Below are positions 24,221 through 34,380 of a stretch of DNA of 37,192 bases, piece by piece. The stretch comes from an uncultured Clostridia bacterium (lineage in GTDB: Bacteria; Bacillota; Clostridia; Oscillospirales; Oscillospiraceae): assembly GCA_946620645.1 (NCBI GenBank), contig CAMONN010000005.1, positions 1 to 37,192 of the forward strand, written 5' to 3'. The stretch's first letter is position 1, and each line of letters begins with the position of its first letter. The notes beneath the pieces were generated by a model. That model saw nothing but the letters and a program-made list of their open reading frames with translations. It had not been told where the DNA came from and did not search any database. The position numbers were made by a program, and so were the translations under genes.

Positions 24221-26749
24221 ATGGCACACAAACGAGATTATAAACCGGAAGACATTCTGTTTCCGAATCAGGTAATTACCGAGTCGGAACTTGTCGGAGA
24301 GATGCAGCGCAGCTACATTGACTATGCCATGAGCGTCATTGTAGGCCGCGCGCTGCCGGATGTGAGAGACGGTCTGAAGCCGGTACACCGCCGGATTCTT
24401 TACACAATGTATGAGTCGGGCCTGACCTCCGACAAACCCTTTAAAAAGTCCGCCACCTGCGTCGGCGACGTGCTTGGCCACTATCATCCCCATGGTGATG
24501 CGTCAGTCTACGATGCCATGGTCCGGCTGGCCCAGGACTTTTCCATGCGCTATATGCTGGTGGACGGGCACGGCAACTTCGGCTCCGTTGACGGAGACCC
24601 TCCTGCCGCTTACCGATACACCGAAGCGAGGCTATCCAAAATCTCCAATGAAATGCTTCGCGATATTGAAAAGGATACCGTGGAATGGGACCCGAACTTT
24701 GACGAAAGCCGCAAGGAACCCCGGGTTCTGCCTTCCCGTTTTCCAAACCTGCTGGTAAACGGCTCCAGCGGAATTGCCGTCGGCATGGCCACAAACATCC
24801 CGCCCCACAACCTGCGGGAGGTCATCGACGCCTGCGTGTGCGTGCTTGACCACCCGGACGCCACGCTTTCAGATCTGATGCAGCATCTGACGGGGCCGGA
24901 TTTTCCCACCCGGGGCATTATTATGGGCCGCAACGGCATTATGCAGGCCTACGCCACCGGACGCGGCAAGATTGTTCTCCGGGCCCGGGCCGAGTTTGAG
25001 GAACACGGTCAGAACCGGACCCGCATTATTGTGACGGAATTGCCGTACCAGGTCAATAAACGGCAGCTCATCCGCAACATCGCGGATCAGGTGCACGACA
25101 AGCGGCTCGAAGGCATTTCGGACCTCCGGGATGAGACAGACCGCAACGGCATGCGCATTGTCATTGAATTAAAACGCGATGCAAATCCCCAGGTGGTCCT
25201 GAACCGGCTTTATAAACAGACGGCGCTGCAGACCAGCTTCTCCATCAACATGCTGGCTCTGGTGAACAACCAGACTCAGCCGAAGATTCTGAACCTTCGC
25301 AGCATTCTGGATGAGTACCTGACCTTCCAGGAGGACCTGATCGTCCGCCGGACCCGCTACGACCTCAAAAAGGCCGAAGAGCGCGCCCATCTGCTGGAAG
25401 GGCTGCTGCTTGCCCAGGACAACATCGACGAAGTAATCCGCATCATTCGCTCCAGCTACGACAATGCCAGGCAGAACCTGATGGAGCGCTTCGGTTTTTC
25501 CGAGGTGCAGGCCCAGGCGATCTGTGACATGCGGCTCATTCAGCTGCAGGGCCTGAACCGGGAAAAGCTGGAGGAGGAGTACCGGCAGCTGGAGGAGAAA
25601 ATCGCCTATTACAAGGAACTGCTTGCAGATCCCGAAAAGATCAAGGGTGTTCTGAAGGACGAGCTGATCGCCATCCGTGACCGCTTCGGCGATGAGCGGA
25701 AAACCGAGATTCAGGACGTGGAAGACGAGATTGTCATTGAAGACCTCATTGAGGAAGAAGAATGCGTCTTCACCCTTACCCACGGCGGGTATATCAAGCG
25801 TCTTCCCGTCAGCGAATACCGCGCCCAGGGCCGCGGCGGAAAAGGCATCCGCGCCATGTCGACAAAGGAAGAGGACTATGTCCGCACCGTCTTTACCGCC
25901 TCCACCCACGACCATATTCTTTTCTTCACCAGCAAGGGCCGCGTGTTTATCCGCAAGGGCTACACCATTCCGGAGGCCGGCAGGACCGCCAGGGGCACCA
26001 ATATTGTCAATATTCTGCCCATTGAACTGGGGGATGAAAACGAGACCGTCAGCGCCATGATCCGCGGCCGGGGCTATGAGGAGGACAAGTACCTCTTCTT
26101 CGTGACCCGCAACGGCACCGTAAAGCGGATCAGCCAGGCGGCACTGAAGAACGTGCGCAATAACGGCATCCGCGCACTGACACTGGATGAGGGTGATGAG
26201 CTTATTGCGGTTCTTCCCACCGAAGGAGACGACCGCATCATCATTGCAACTCACAACGGCCAGGCGATTCTGATACCGGAAGACGACGTCCGCGTCATGG
26301 GCCGCACTGCCGTGGGTGTCCGCGGCATCCGGCTTCGCGAGGGAGACTACGTCGTCGGCGCCGGCAGCAGTGCGGAGGGTGACAGCCTTCTCAGCATCAC
26401 CGAAAAGGGCTTTGGAAAACGCTCCGCCCTGGCGGACTACCGGTACCAGAGCCGCGGCGGCTCCGGCGTTACCAGCCACAAGATTACGGAGAAGACCGGT
26501 CCGGTGGCGGCGGTTAAGGTGGTACGGGGGGATGAGGACATCCTTCTGGTCACGGATGACGGAACCATGATCCGCGTCCAGGTAAACCGGATCTCGCAGT
26601 TTGGCCGCAACTCCATGGGCGTGCGGGTCATGCGTCCTGCGGACGGAAGCCGGGTCATCGACATTGAAAAGACCGAACGGGAACCGGGGGCTGAAACGAT
26701 AGAACCGGAAGCCGCCGAACCGGAAACGGAGGAGCCGGAATCCCCATGA
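24221..26749 (+). CDS. gyrA: DNA gyrase subunit A
   Basis: An 842-residue breakage-reunion subunit. The catalytic tyrosine is Y133 ([10 protein letters not shown]). The quinolone-determining segment reads [12 protein letters not shown], with Ala94 where E. coli has Ser83. The C-terminal beta-pinwheel has a near-consensus GyrA box QGRGGKG (about 535-541), which separates gyrase from topoisomerase IV. The last 22 or so residues form a Pro/Glu-rich acidic tail beyond the pinwheel. The stop overlaps the rnhA start by 4 bases (ATGA). The position beside gyrB at oriC also argues for gyrase rather than ParC. Confidence 0.97.
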   Translation: MAHKRDYKPEDILFPNQVITESELVGEMQRSYIDYAMSVIVGRALPDVRDGLKPVHRRILYTMYESGLTSDKPFKKSATCVGDVLGHYHPHGDASVYDAMVRLAQDFSMRYMLVDGHGNFGSVDGDPPAAYRYTEARLSKISNEMLRDIEKDTVEWDPNFDESRKEPRVLPSRFPNLLVNGSSGIAVGMATNIPPHNLREVIDACVCVLDHPDATLSDLMQHLTGPDFPTRGIIMGRNGIMQAYATGRGKIVLRARAEFEEHGQNRTRIIVTELPYQVNKRQLIRNIADQVHDKRLEGISDLRDETDRNGMRIVIELKRDANPQVVLNRLYKQTALQTSFSINMLALVNNQTQPKILNLRSILDEYLTFQEDLIVRRTRYDLKKAEERAHLLEGLLLAQDNIDEVIRIIRSSYDNARQNLMERFGFSEVQAQAICDMRLIQLQGLNREKLEEEYRQLEEKIAYYKELLADPEKIKGVLKDELIAIRDRFGDERKTEIQDVEDEIVIEDLIEEEECVFTLTHGGYIKRLPVSEYRAQGRGGKGIRAMSTKEEDYVRTVFTASTHDHILFFTSKGRVFIRKGYTIPEAGRTARGTNIVNILPIELGDENETVSAMIRGRGYEEDKYLFFVTRNGTVKRISQAALKNVRNNGIRALTLDEGDELIAVLPTEGDDRIIIATHNGQAILIPEDDVRVMGRTAVGVRGIRLREGDYVVGAGSSAEGDSLLSITEKGFGKRSALADYRYQSRGGSGVTSHKITEKTGPVAAVKVVRGDEDILLVTDDGTMIRVQVNRISQFGRNSMGVRVMRPADGSRVIDIEKTEREPGAETIEPEAAEPETEEPESP

Positions 26750-27195
26750 AGCAGGTCAGCATCTACACGGATGGTGCCTGCAGCGGAAATCCGGGCCCCG
26801 GAGGCTGGGCTGCCATTCTGATCTACGGCGGGAGAGAAAAAGTGCTCTCCGGCGGTGAGGCCCAGACAACAAACAACCGGATGGAACTGATGGGTGTCAT
26901 TTCCGCTCTCCAGGCGCTGAAGGAGCCCTGCGAAGTAGATCTCTGGTCCGATTCCCGCTATGTCATCGACGCCCTGGAAAAAGACTGGGCGCGGAGCTGG
27001 AAAAGGAAAGGCTGGAAAAAGGCGGACAAAACCCCGGCCAAAAATCCGGATCTCTGGGATACCCTGCTGCAGCTGACAGAGGTTCACAGGATGCGCTATC
27101 ACTGGGTGAAGGGCCATGCGGAAAATCCCTACAATAACCGCTGCGACGCCCTGGCTGTACAGGAGAGGGACCGGTTTTCGGAAGAGGCTGAATAA
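26746..27195 (+). CDS. rnhA: Ribonuclease HI
   Basis: A 149-residue RNase HI that cleaves the RNA of RNA-DNA hybrids. The active site is complete: D9 ([14 protein letters not shown]), E47 (RMEL), D69 (SDSRYV) and D134, with H124 ([13 protein letters not shown]) as the flexible histidine. The basic helix [11 protein letters not shown] (85-95) is the substrate-binding handle. It begins within the gyrA stop (ATGA overlap), so it is made in step with gyrase. Clearing R-loops next to the gyrase subunit that limits their formation is a plausible shared task. There is no N-terminal hybrid-binding domain. Confidence 0.96.
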   Translation: MKQVSIYTDGACSGNPGPGGWAAILIYGGREKVLSGGEAQTTNNRMELMGVISALQALKEPCEVDLWSDSRYVIDALEKDWARSWKRKGWKKADKTPAKNPDLWDTLLQLTEVHRMRYHWVKGHAENPYNNRCDALAVQERDRFSEEAE

Positions 27196-27211
27196 ACAGA
27201 AGGAAACAATA

Positions 27212-27793
27212 ATGCTGAGAATCAGAGAAGCAACGAGGACCGAACTGGGGCGCTGGTACAGCGCCATGGAAACGGATTTTGATGAGCGGGAATTGCTTCC
27301 GCTGAGCGCCGTCCGCAGGGCGGTCCGCCGCGGCGATCAGGAATTCCTGCTGTTTGAGGAAGAGGAAAGCGGCCTGACCGTCGGCTACGCTCTGGTCTGC
27401 ACCCGAAACGTCTACGGCTATGTGCTGCTGAAGTATTTCGGAATTCTTCCCTGGTACCGGGAACACGGGATCGGGGTTCAGGCCATGAGGCTCCTCAACA
27501 AACGTTACGCGGACCGGCAGGGTATTCTTGCGGAACTTACGGTATTCGGCGACAGTGAAGACGAGGCCTATCTCCGGAAGCTTAAGCGCTTTTTCCAGCG
27601 CTTTGGATATATTGAGGTTTCCTCCGGGTACCGTCTGGGCGGGGCGGATGTGAATCTTTATGTAAAACGATGCAGCGGGACGCCGGAAATCACGCCGGTT
27701 GTCCGAAGGATCATTCTGGACTTTTATTCCCGCTGTCTGCGCCCGTCCCAACTGGAGAAACTGCTTGCCTTTACACCCGACGGTAACGAATGA
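27212..27793 (+). CDS. GNAT family N-acetyltransferase
   Basis: A 193-residue protein with a GNAT fold. It begins MLRIREATRTELGRW, has the beta4 strand and pyrophosphate loop YFGILPWYREHGIGVQAMRLL (the R-x-x-G-x-G part at about 94-99), and RFFQRFGYIEVSS near residue 130. About 40 extra residues follow the core. The acetylated target is unknown. The ATG at 27212 follows AGAAGGA; a longer frame back to 27116 overlaps rnhA without a ribosome binding site. It sits between rnhA and mfd and overlaps mfd by 4 bases, so its product is made alongside genome-maintenance proteins. Confidence 0.75.
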   Translation: MLRIREATRTELGRWYSAMETDFDERELLPLSAVRRAVRRGDQEFLLFEEEESGLTVGYALVCTRNVYGYVLLKYFGILPWYREHGIGVQAMRLLNKRYADRQGILAELTVFGDSEDEAYLRKLKRFFQRFGYIEVSSGYRLGGADVNLYVKRCSGTPEITPVVRRIILDFYSRCLRPSQLEKLLAFTPDGNE

Positions 27794-30700
27794 AGGAACT
27801 GGTTAAACAGATTCTGAATCACAAGGAGCTTGCCGCCCTCCCGGAACTTCTGGAGAGCGGCGGGCTTCCTGCGCTTGTTTCGGGGCTTTCCGCGGTACAC
27901 CGGGCAAATCTCGCGGCCGCCCTGGCAGAGCGTCTCGAGAAACCGCTTTTTGTCGTGACGGCGGACGATACATCTGCGGAGAACTTCGCCCGGGATCTGC
28001 AGAGCATGCTGGGGCTGCCGGTGCAGACCCTGTGCATGCGGGAATACAGCTTTCTTCCGGCGGAGGCGGTCTCCCGCAGGGTTGAACAGCAGAGGCTCAA
28101 CGCCCTCTATGAGCTTGCAGCGGAAGAACGTCCGGATTCGCCGAAGCCGATTACGGTGGCGTCCGTTTCCTCCCTGCTTCAGAGAACGCTTCCGGCGGAG
28201 ATTCTGGGCAGGGCGGCCTTTACGCTGAAGGTCGGGGACACGGTGCCTCTTGACGATGTTCTGGAGGCGCTGCTGCGCTGCGGCTATGAGCGTACGGAGC
28301 AGGTGGAAGGGCCGGGGCAGTTTTCAAACCGCGGCGGGATTCTGGACCTTTTTTCACCGGCGGAGGACCGGCCGATCCGGATGGAATTCTGGGGCGATGA
28401 TATCGATTCCATGGGAGTTTTTGACATTTCCTCCCAGCGCCGGGAGGAAAACGTGGAAGCGGTTACGGTACTCCCTGCGGCGGAGGTACTCCCGACACTG
28501 AGTCCGGGCGGAGCGGAGACGCTGAGCCGGAAGCTGGAAGAGCTGGCCGACCGGCTTGTCCGTCGGAAAAACAGCGAACTCTCCGGCCGTCTGGCGGCAA
28601 CGGCGAGAACAGACGCCGAAAAAGTGCGAAACGGCCTGAGAATGCCGGACCTGGACCGGTGGCTCCCGCTTCTGTATCCGGCCGCCACGGGTTTTGATTA
28701 TATCCCCGCCGGGTCGCTGGTATTTGTGGACCAGCCGACCCGCTGCGCGGAAATGGCCCGCGACTACCGAAAGCAGCTGGGAGAGGATCTCCGGCTGCTG
28801 CAGAAAGACGGGCTCTGTCCCTTTGGGGCGGAGCAGTTCTGTTTTCCCCCTGAGGAAATCTGGAATGAACTGGAGCGCTTTCCGGTTTTTGCGGCGGATG
28901 CTTTTACGCTGGGCCGGGGAGGATTCCGGCCCGGGACGCTGCTCAGCATTGCGGCCAAACAGCTGCCGTCCTATGCCGGAAACGCCCAGGCCGCGGCCGA
29001 GGACCTGAAGGTCTACCGGAAACAGGGTTACCGGGTGGTGCTTCTTGCCGGAGACGAGCGGCGGGCGAAAGTCCTTCAGAGCTATCTGCGGGAGCACGAG
29101 GTGCCGGTACTCATCCGTCCGGAAATGGAAAAGCTGCCCGATTACGGCGACTGCTGTATCGGGGTCGGCGCGCTTTCCGCCGGAATGGAGTATCCGGGCC
29201 TGAAGCTTGCAGTCCTGACGGACGCGCAGCTGCTGCGGGGAAGATCCAAACGGAAAACGGGATCTAAAAAACTCCCGGCCGGCCGGCAGCGGATTGAATC
29301 CTACGCAGACCTGTCCATCGGGGATTATGTGGTTCACGAAACCCATGGCATCGGCCGCTTTGACGGAATTATCAAGATGGCGGTGGACGGGGCCGAGAAG
29401 GATTATATCAAAATCAACTATGCCGGTACGGACATTCTCTATGTGCCGGCGACTCAGCTGGACCTGGTCAGCAAGTATACCGGCGGCGGAGAAGACCGAA
29501 ATGTCCGGCTGTCCAAAATGGGCGGGACCGAATGGGCGAAAACCCGCAGCCGCGCCAAGGGCGCGGCAAAGGAAATGGCGAGAAAGCTCATCGCCCTCTA
29601 TGCCGAACGCCAGCGCCTGCCCGGCTATGCCTTTTCACCGGACAGCAGCTGGCAGCGGGAATTTGAGGAAAACTTCCCCTATACGGAAACGGACGACCAG
29701 CTTCGCTGCACGGCGGAAATCAAGCGGGACATGGAAGCCTCTGTCCCGATGGACCGGCTGCTGTGCGGGGATGTCGGCTTCGGGAAAACAGAGGTGGCGT
29801 TCCGCGCCATCATGAAATGCGTGCTGGACGGAAAGCAGGCGGCCATTCTTGTGCCTACCACCATCCTGGCCCAGCAGCACTACCAGACGGCGCTGCAGCG
29901 CTTTTTCGGTTTCCCGGTGGAGATTGAAACCCTCAGCCGCCTGGGAAACGGCGGAGGGAACAGCCAGACCCTGAAAAATCTGGAGAGCGGGAAATGCGAT
30001 CTGGTGATCGGAACCCACAGGCTGCTTTCCAAAGATGTCCGGTTTAAAAATCTCGGGCTCCTGGTTGTGGATGAGGAGCAGCGCTTCGGCGTGACGCACA
30101 AAGAACACATCAAGGAACTCTCCAGGGGGGTTGATGTGCTGACGCTTTCGGCAACCCCGATTCCGCGGACAATGAACATGGCCCTCAGCGGCATCCGCGA
30201 CATGTCCACCATTGATGAAGCGCCAGAAGACCGGATTCCGGTTCAGACCTTTGTCATGGAGCATGACTGGAGCCTGGTTACGGACGCCATCCGGCGGGAA
30301 CTGCAGCGGGGAGGACAGATCTACTATCTCCACAACCGGATTGAGGATATCGACCGGACGGCGTACCGGCTTTCCCAGATGCTGGAAAATGTCAGCATCG
30401 CCGTTGCCCACGGGAAAATGGATAAGAACGAACTGGCCCGCGTGATGGACAGCGTTGTGACCGGGCAGACCCAGGTGCTGGTCTGCACCACCATCATTGA
30501 AACCGGTATTGACATTCCGAATGTGAACACCCTGATTGTGGAGGACGCCGACCGTCTGGGTCTTGCGCAGCTCCACCAGATTCGCGGCCGGGTGGGACGC
30601 TCCGCCCGCAGGGCGACGGCCTATCTGACATTCCGGAGAAACAAGGTTCTCTCCGAAGACGCGGAAAAACGCCTGTCGGCAATCCGGGACTTCGCCCAGT

Positions 30701-31323
30701 TCGGTTCCGGCATCAAGATCGCCATGCGGGACCTGGAAATCCGCGGCGCCGGAAACCTGCTTGGCGCCGAACAGTCCGGTCATATGGTGGACGTGGGCTA
30801 CGACATGTACATGAAGCTCCTGAACGAAGCGGTTCTGGAAGAGCGGGGCATTCCGGTGCCCCAGCGGGCGGACTGCTCGGCGGACCTTGCGGTGGCGGCC
30901 AGCATTCCGGACCGTTATATCCCCTCGTCGGAACAGCGAATGGATATCTACCGGCGCATTGCCATGATCCGCACCGAGGAGGAGGCGGATGACCTCCTGG
31001 ATGAGCTGATCGACCGCTACGGTGATCCGCCTCCCGGTGTAAACGCGCTGATCCAGGTGGCGATCCTTCGGGGCGTGGCCGGAAACGCCGGCATTACAGA
31101 TATTCTTCAGAAGCAGGGTGAGCTGCGCTTTACCGTGAAGGAATTCAATATGGAGAAGGTTTCGGAGCTCTATGCCCGGCCTGAATATAAAGGAAAACTG
31201 CGGGTGGAGGCGGGATCCAAACCCTGCCTCAGCCTGAAAATCAAGTCAAAGAAAAACGTTATTGACGAAGCGCGGGAATTCGCCCTGGCCTGGGGTGGCA
31301 GCGCGGAAAGGAAAGAAGCATGA
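27790..31323 (+). CDS. mfd: Transcription-repair coupling factor Mfd
   Basis: A 1177-residue DNA translocase that pushes stalled RNA polymerase off DNA and recruits UvrA. The UvrB-homology region is N-terminal (about 1-340). The RNA-polymerase-interacting domain (about 500-560) contains GDYVVHETHGIGRF. The RecG-like motor has Walker A GDVGFGKTE (about 659-667), the DEEQ box (about 760), SATPIPRTMNM and QIRGRVGRS. The autoinhibitory D7 domain is C-terminal. Size is normal. It overlaps the GNAT gene upstream and the PpiC gene downstream by 4 bases each. Confidence 0.97.
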   Translation: MKELVKQILNHKELAALPELLESGGLPALVSGLSAVHRANLAAALAERLEKPLFVVTADDTSAENFARDLQSMLGLPVQTLCMREYSFLPAEAVSRRVEQQRLNALYELAAEERPDSPKPITVASVSSLLQRTLPAEILGRAAFTLKVGDTVPLDDVLEALLRCGYERTEQVEGPGQFSNRGGILDLFSPAEDRPIRMEFWGDDIDSMGVFDISSQRREENVEAVTVLPAAEVLPTLSPGGAETLSRKLEELADRLVRRKNSELSGRLAATARTDAEKVRNGLRMPDLDRWLPLLYPAATGFDYIPAGSLVFVDQPTRCAEMARDYRKQLGEDLRLLQKDGLCPFGAEQFCFPPEEIWNELERFPVFAADAFTLGRGGFRPGTLLSIAAKQLPSYAGNAQAAAEDLKVYRKQGYRVVLLAGDERRAKVLQSYLREHEVPVLIRPEMEKLPDYGDCCIGVGALSAGMEYPGLKLAVLTDAQLLRGRSKRKTGSKKLPAGRQRIESYADLSIGDYVVHETHGIGRFDGIIKMAVDGAEKDYIKINYAGTDILYVPATQLDLVSKYTGGGEDRNVRLSKMGGTEWAKTRSRAKGAAKEMARKLIALYAERQRLPGYAFSPDSSWQREFEENFPYTETDDQLRCTAEIKRDMEASVPMDRLLCGDVGFGKTEVAFRAIMKCVLDGKQAAILVPTTILAQQHYQTALQRFFGFPVEIETLSRLGNGGGNSQTLKNLESGKCDLVIGTHRLLSKDVRFKNLGLLVVDEEQRFGVTHKEHIKELSRGVDVLTLSATPIPRTMNMALSGIRDMSTIDEAPEDRIPVQTFVMEHDWSLVTDAIRRELQRGGQIYYLHNRIEDIDRTAYRLSQMLENVSIAVAHGKMDKNELARVMDSVVTGQTQVLVCTTIIETGIDIPNVNTLIVEDADRLGLAQLHQIRGRVGRSARRATAYLTFRRNKVLSEDAEKRLSAIRDFAQFGSGIKIAMRDLEIRGAGNLLGAEQSGHMVDVGYDMYMKLLNEAVLEERGIPVPQRADCSADLAVAASIPDRYIPSSEQRMDIYRRIAMIRTEEEADDLLDELIDRYGDPPPGVNALIQVAILRGVAGNAGITDILQKQGELRFTVKEFNMEKVSELYARPEYKGKLRVEAGSKPCLSLKIKSKKNVIDEAREFALAWGGSAERKEA

Positions 31324-32633
31324 AAAAACTGATTGTTGTCCTGGTTGCGCTCTGCCTGGTGGCGGCAGTCGCTTTCGGTGCGGTGAGCATGCGCGGCGCC
31401 GTGCCCGGGACCTGGGAAACCGCCGCACAGACGTCGGCGCCGGAGACGGAGAAGGACCCGACCGAAGGCTGGGTTATGGATGAGATCGGACCTCTGAGCG
31501 AGGAGGAAGCCGCCGCCGCTGCCGGAACAACTACCGGGGCTCTGCCCGCGGCGCCGGAAGCGGCGTCCGCCACCGCCACAGGCCGGGTGGATTTTGAGGC
31601 GCTGTACGCCCTTCACGCGCCGGATGAGAAGGTGCTGGCCATCAACGGTCAGGAAGAAACCTGGGGTGACTACTTCTACGGGCTGTACGCCCAGGGGATG
31701 CAGATCGAGAACTACTTTGACAGCATGGCTCTGTACGAAGGCTCCCGCCACGCCTGGGACGATCCGATTGAAGAGGGCGGGGAGAGAACCTTTGCGGACG
31801 CCCTGGTGGAGAGCGCCGGGGATTTTCTGAAACAGATGACGGCGATGGAGCGCTTTGCCCAGGATAACGGCGTAGAAGTCAGCGAGGAGATGCGTGCCAT
31901 TATTGACGCCCAGAAACAGCAGGATATGGTTTCCCTTCTGGGTGAAGAGGCGACGCCGGAAGAGTTTTTCAAGCTGCTGGAGGAACAGTATCTCTCCCCT
32001 GAGATGTATGAGCGCAGTGTGAAATACAACATTCTTTATCAGGAATGCTTTACCAGACTCTACGGGGAAAAGGCGGAAAATCTCTCTGAGGAAGCCGCGC
32101 TGAACTACCTGACCGAAAACAACTACCGGGCGGCCGGCCATATCCTCTTCCTGTTTAACGATCCGGCCAGCGGCGAAGTCCGGGATGAGGAAACCCGTGC
32201 CGCCAAAAAGGCGGAGCTTGAGACCCTGCGGGATGAACTGCGGGGTATTGAGGATGAGGGGCTTCGGGCGAAAACCTTCCTGGAGAAGACGGCCGAACTC
32301 AGTGAAGACAGCGGCAAGTCCTACTATCCCGACGGCTACACCTACACGCCGGGCACCATGGTACCCCAGTTTGAGGAGGCGGTTGACGCCCTGGCGGAGT
32401 ATGAGATCTCCGATGTGGTGGAAACAGAGTACGGCTATCACCTCATTATCCGGCTTCCGCTGAATGCTGACGCTGCGGTGGAATTCAGCAACAATACGGG
32501 TGAAGCCAGAACGGCCAGAATGCTGGCAGCCAACCAGGAGTATGGAGAGCGGCTGCAGGGGGTATTTGACGAGCTGGAGCTCGAATGGCTGCCGGGAGCC
32601 GGGGCCCCCGCGCTGATGGAGTATGTCCGCTGA
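31320..32633 (+). CDS. Exported PpiC/PrsA-type peptidyl-prolyl isomerase foldase
   Basis: A 437-residue extracytoplasmic foldase. The N-terminus (MKKLIVVLVALCLVAAVAFGA) is a signal peptide or anchor; the Cys at 12 is preceded by Leu, so it is not a good lipobox. An Ala/Thr/Pro-rich linker (65-88) follows, then a SurA-N/PrsA-like chaperone region (about 100-255) and a parvulin PpiC domain (about 265-380) with GHILF (H274) and YGYHLI (H374). It starts within the mfd stop (4-base overlap), an arrangement also known for prsA near mfd in Bacillota. Prolyl isomerase activity is inferred; the catalytic domain is divergent. Confidence 0.82.
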   Translation: MKKLIVVLVALCLVAAVAFGAVSMRGAVPGTWETAAQTSAPETEKDPTEGWVMDEIGPLSEEEAAAAAGTTTGALPAAPEAASATATGRVDFEALYALHAPDEKVLAINGQEETWGDYFYGLYAQGMQIENYFDSMALYEGSRHAWDDPIEEGGERTFADALVESAGDFLKQMTAMERFAQDNGVEVSEEMRAIIDAQKQQDMVSLLGEEATPEEFFKLLEEQYLSPEMYERSVKYNILYQECFTRLYGEKAENLSEEAALNYLTENNYRAAGHILFLFNDPASGEVRDEETRAAKKAELETLRDELRGIEDEGLRAKTFLEKTAELSEDSGKSYYPDGYTYTPGTMVPQFEEAVDALAEYEISDVVETEYGYHLIIRLPLNADAAVEFSNNTGEARTARMLAANQEYGERLQGVFDELELEWLPGAGAPALMEYVR

Positions 32634-32665
32634 AAACGGACCGGATGCCGAGCTTGGAGAATCGA

Positions 32666-34366
32666 ATGAAAGTATATGAACTTCCCTATCGCCGCGTTAC
32701 CCTGGAAGAGGTGCAGGCCGTCATGGACGGAGTCCTGCCCCGGGTCCGGAACGCGAAGACGGCCCGGGAGATTCTGGATGCCAGAGAAGACTATCTGAAA
32801 ATGATGCTGGAATACCAGACAAACTCCGCCCTGGCCTATATGCGTTATTCCTGCAACACGGCGGATGAATTCTATGTGGCGGAAAACAGCCACTATGATG
32901 AAATCGGTCCGGCTGTGCAGAGCCTTTCGGTAGAATACGCCTCGGCGCTGCTGGATTCTCCCTTCCGGCCGGAGCTGGAGCAGGCGCTCTCGCCGGTCCT
33001 GTTCCGGTCCATGGAGGTTTCCCGCAAAGCCATGTCCCCGGACATCATCGACGATATGGTGGAGGAGAACCGGCTGGTTCGGGAGTATTCCGACCTGATG
33101 AGCGGGCTGGAGTTTACTTTCCGCGGGGAAACCATGCCCCGCTCCGTGCTGATGAAGTATGCCAAGGACGAGGACCGCGCTGTCCGGCAGGAGTGCTATG
33201 AGGTGCTGGGCCGGGGGCTGGAGGCTCACCGGGAGCAGCTCGACAGCATTTTTGACCGCATGGTGCATGTCCGCGACCGTATGGCCAAAAAGATGGGCTA
33301 TAAAAACTTTGTGGAGCTGGGCTACTACCGGATGGGCCGGCTCTGCTATGACGAAGAAATGGTCCGTGTTTTCCGGGAGAACATCCTCCGGGACATTGTG
33401 CCGGTGGTCTCCCGCCTGCGTACCGAGAATGCGAAACGCCTCGGCATCCGGGACTACCATTTTTACGATGACGGCGTCATTATTCCCGGCGGCGATCCGA
33501 AGCCCTGCGGCAAAGCGGAGCTGTTTGAGGCTGCCCGGGACATGTACCACGCCATGGGCGGGGAAACAGCCGCCTTCATCGACATGATGCTGGAGAATGA
33601 GGCCTTTGATGTTGACAGCCGTAAAAACAAATGGGGCGGCGGCTACTGCATCGACTTTCCGGGATATCGGCAGCCCTTCATACTGGCGAACTTCAACGGG
33701 ACTGCCGGCGATGTGGACGTGGTGACCCACGAGGCCGGTCATGCCCTGAACTCATGGCTTTGCTTTTCCAACCGCTTTGCCCTGGAGCTGGGGGCGGGCG
33801 GCATGGAAACGGCCGAAACCCATTCGATGAGCATGGAGTTTTTCGCCTGGCCGTATATGGAAAAATTCTTCGGCAGAGAGGCGGACAGCTACCGGTTCAT
33901 GCATGCGATGGAAGCCTTTTCCTTCCTGCCCTACGGCACGATGGTGGATGCCTTCCAGCATATTGTGTATGAAAACCCGGATATGACCCCCGCCGAGCGG
34001 AACGCCGCCTGGCTGGCTTTGGAGCAGAAGTTCCGCCCGCACATCTCCTTTGAGGGCATGCCGTATCTGAGCGAGGGCACCCGCTGGCAGTACCAGATGC
34101 ACATTTACGAGACCCCCTTTTACTACATCGACTACTGTCTGGCCCAGACGGCCGCCTTCTGCTTCCTGCTGGCATCCCGGGAGGACTACGACAGCGCGTT
34201 TTCCCGTTATCTGCACCTGAGCAGGCAGGGCGGAGAAAAGGTCTGGACCGACCTTCTCAGCGAGGCCGGCTTCCCCTCACCCTTCACCCCCGGCGCCCTG
34301 AAGGAGCTGGCCGAAAGAGTTGAGGCAATGCTGAGAAGCCTGCCTGCCGGCACAGAAAGAATCTGA
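32666..34366 (+). CDS. pepF: M3 family oligoendopeptidase (PepF type)
   Basis: A 566-residue zinc metallopeptidase. The zinc motif HEAGH is at 355-359, within VVTHEAGHALNSW, with the third ligand glutamate in ETHSMSMEFF about 28 residues later. M3 oligoendopeptidases degrade short cytoplasmic peptides. There is no signal peptide. The ATG at 32666 follows TTGGAGA; the frame is open upstream to 32585, but that would overlap the PpiC gene with no ribosome binding site. It follows the PpiC gene by 32 bases and precedes yhaM by 14 bases, so it probably shares their transcript. The exact M3 subfamily is less sure. Confidence 0.88.
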   Translation: MKVYELPYRRVTLEEVQAVMDGVLPRVRNAKTAREILDAREDYLKMMLEYQTNSALAYMRYSCNTADEFYVAENSHYDEIGPAVQSLSVEYASALLDSPFRPELEQALSPVLFRSMEVSRKAMSPDIIDDMVEENRLVREYSDLMSGLEFTFRGETMPRSVLMKYAKDEDRAVRQECYEVLGRGLEAHREQLDSIFDRMVHVRDRMAKKMGYKNFVELGYYRMGRLCYDEEMVRVFRENILRDIVPVVSRLRTENAKRLGIRDYHFYDDGVIIPGGDPKPCGKAELFEAARDMYHAMGGETAAFIDMMLENEAFDVDSRKNKWGGGYCIDFPGYRQPFILANFNGTAGDVDVVTHEAGHALNSWLCFSNRFALELGAGGMETAETHSMSMEFFAWPYMEKFFGREADSYRFMHAMEAFSFLPYGTMVDAFQHIVYENPDMTPAERNAAWLALEQKFRPHISFEGMPYLSEGTRWQYQMHIYETPFYYIDYCLAQTAAFCFLLASREDYDSAFSRYLHLSRQGGEKVWTDLLSEAGFPSPFTPGALKELAERVEAMLRSLPAGTERI

Positions 34367-34380
34367 AAGAGGGAGTCGAG

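Noticed and set aside
22880-24493. A 537-codon open frame on the minus strand across gyrB and into gyrA
   Set aside because: It crosses the boundary of two certain genes, with His/Gly-rich composition typical of antisense translation.
25169-26479. A 436-codon minus-strand open frame over gyrA
   Set aside because: It lies wholly inside gyrA and has no start signal or family resemblance.
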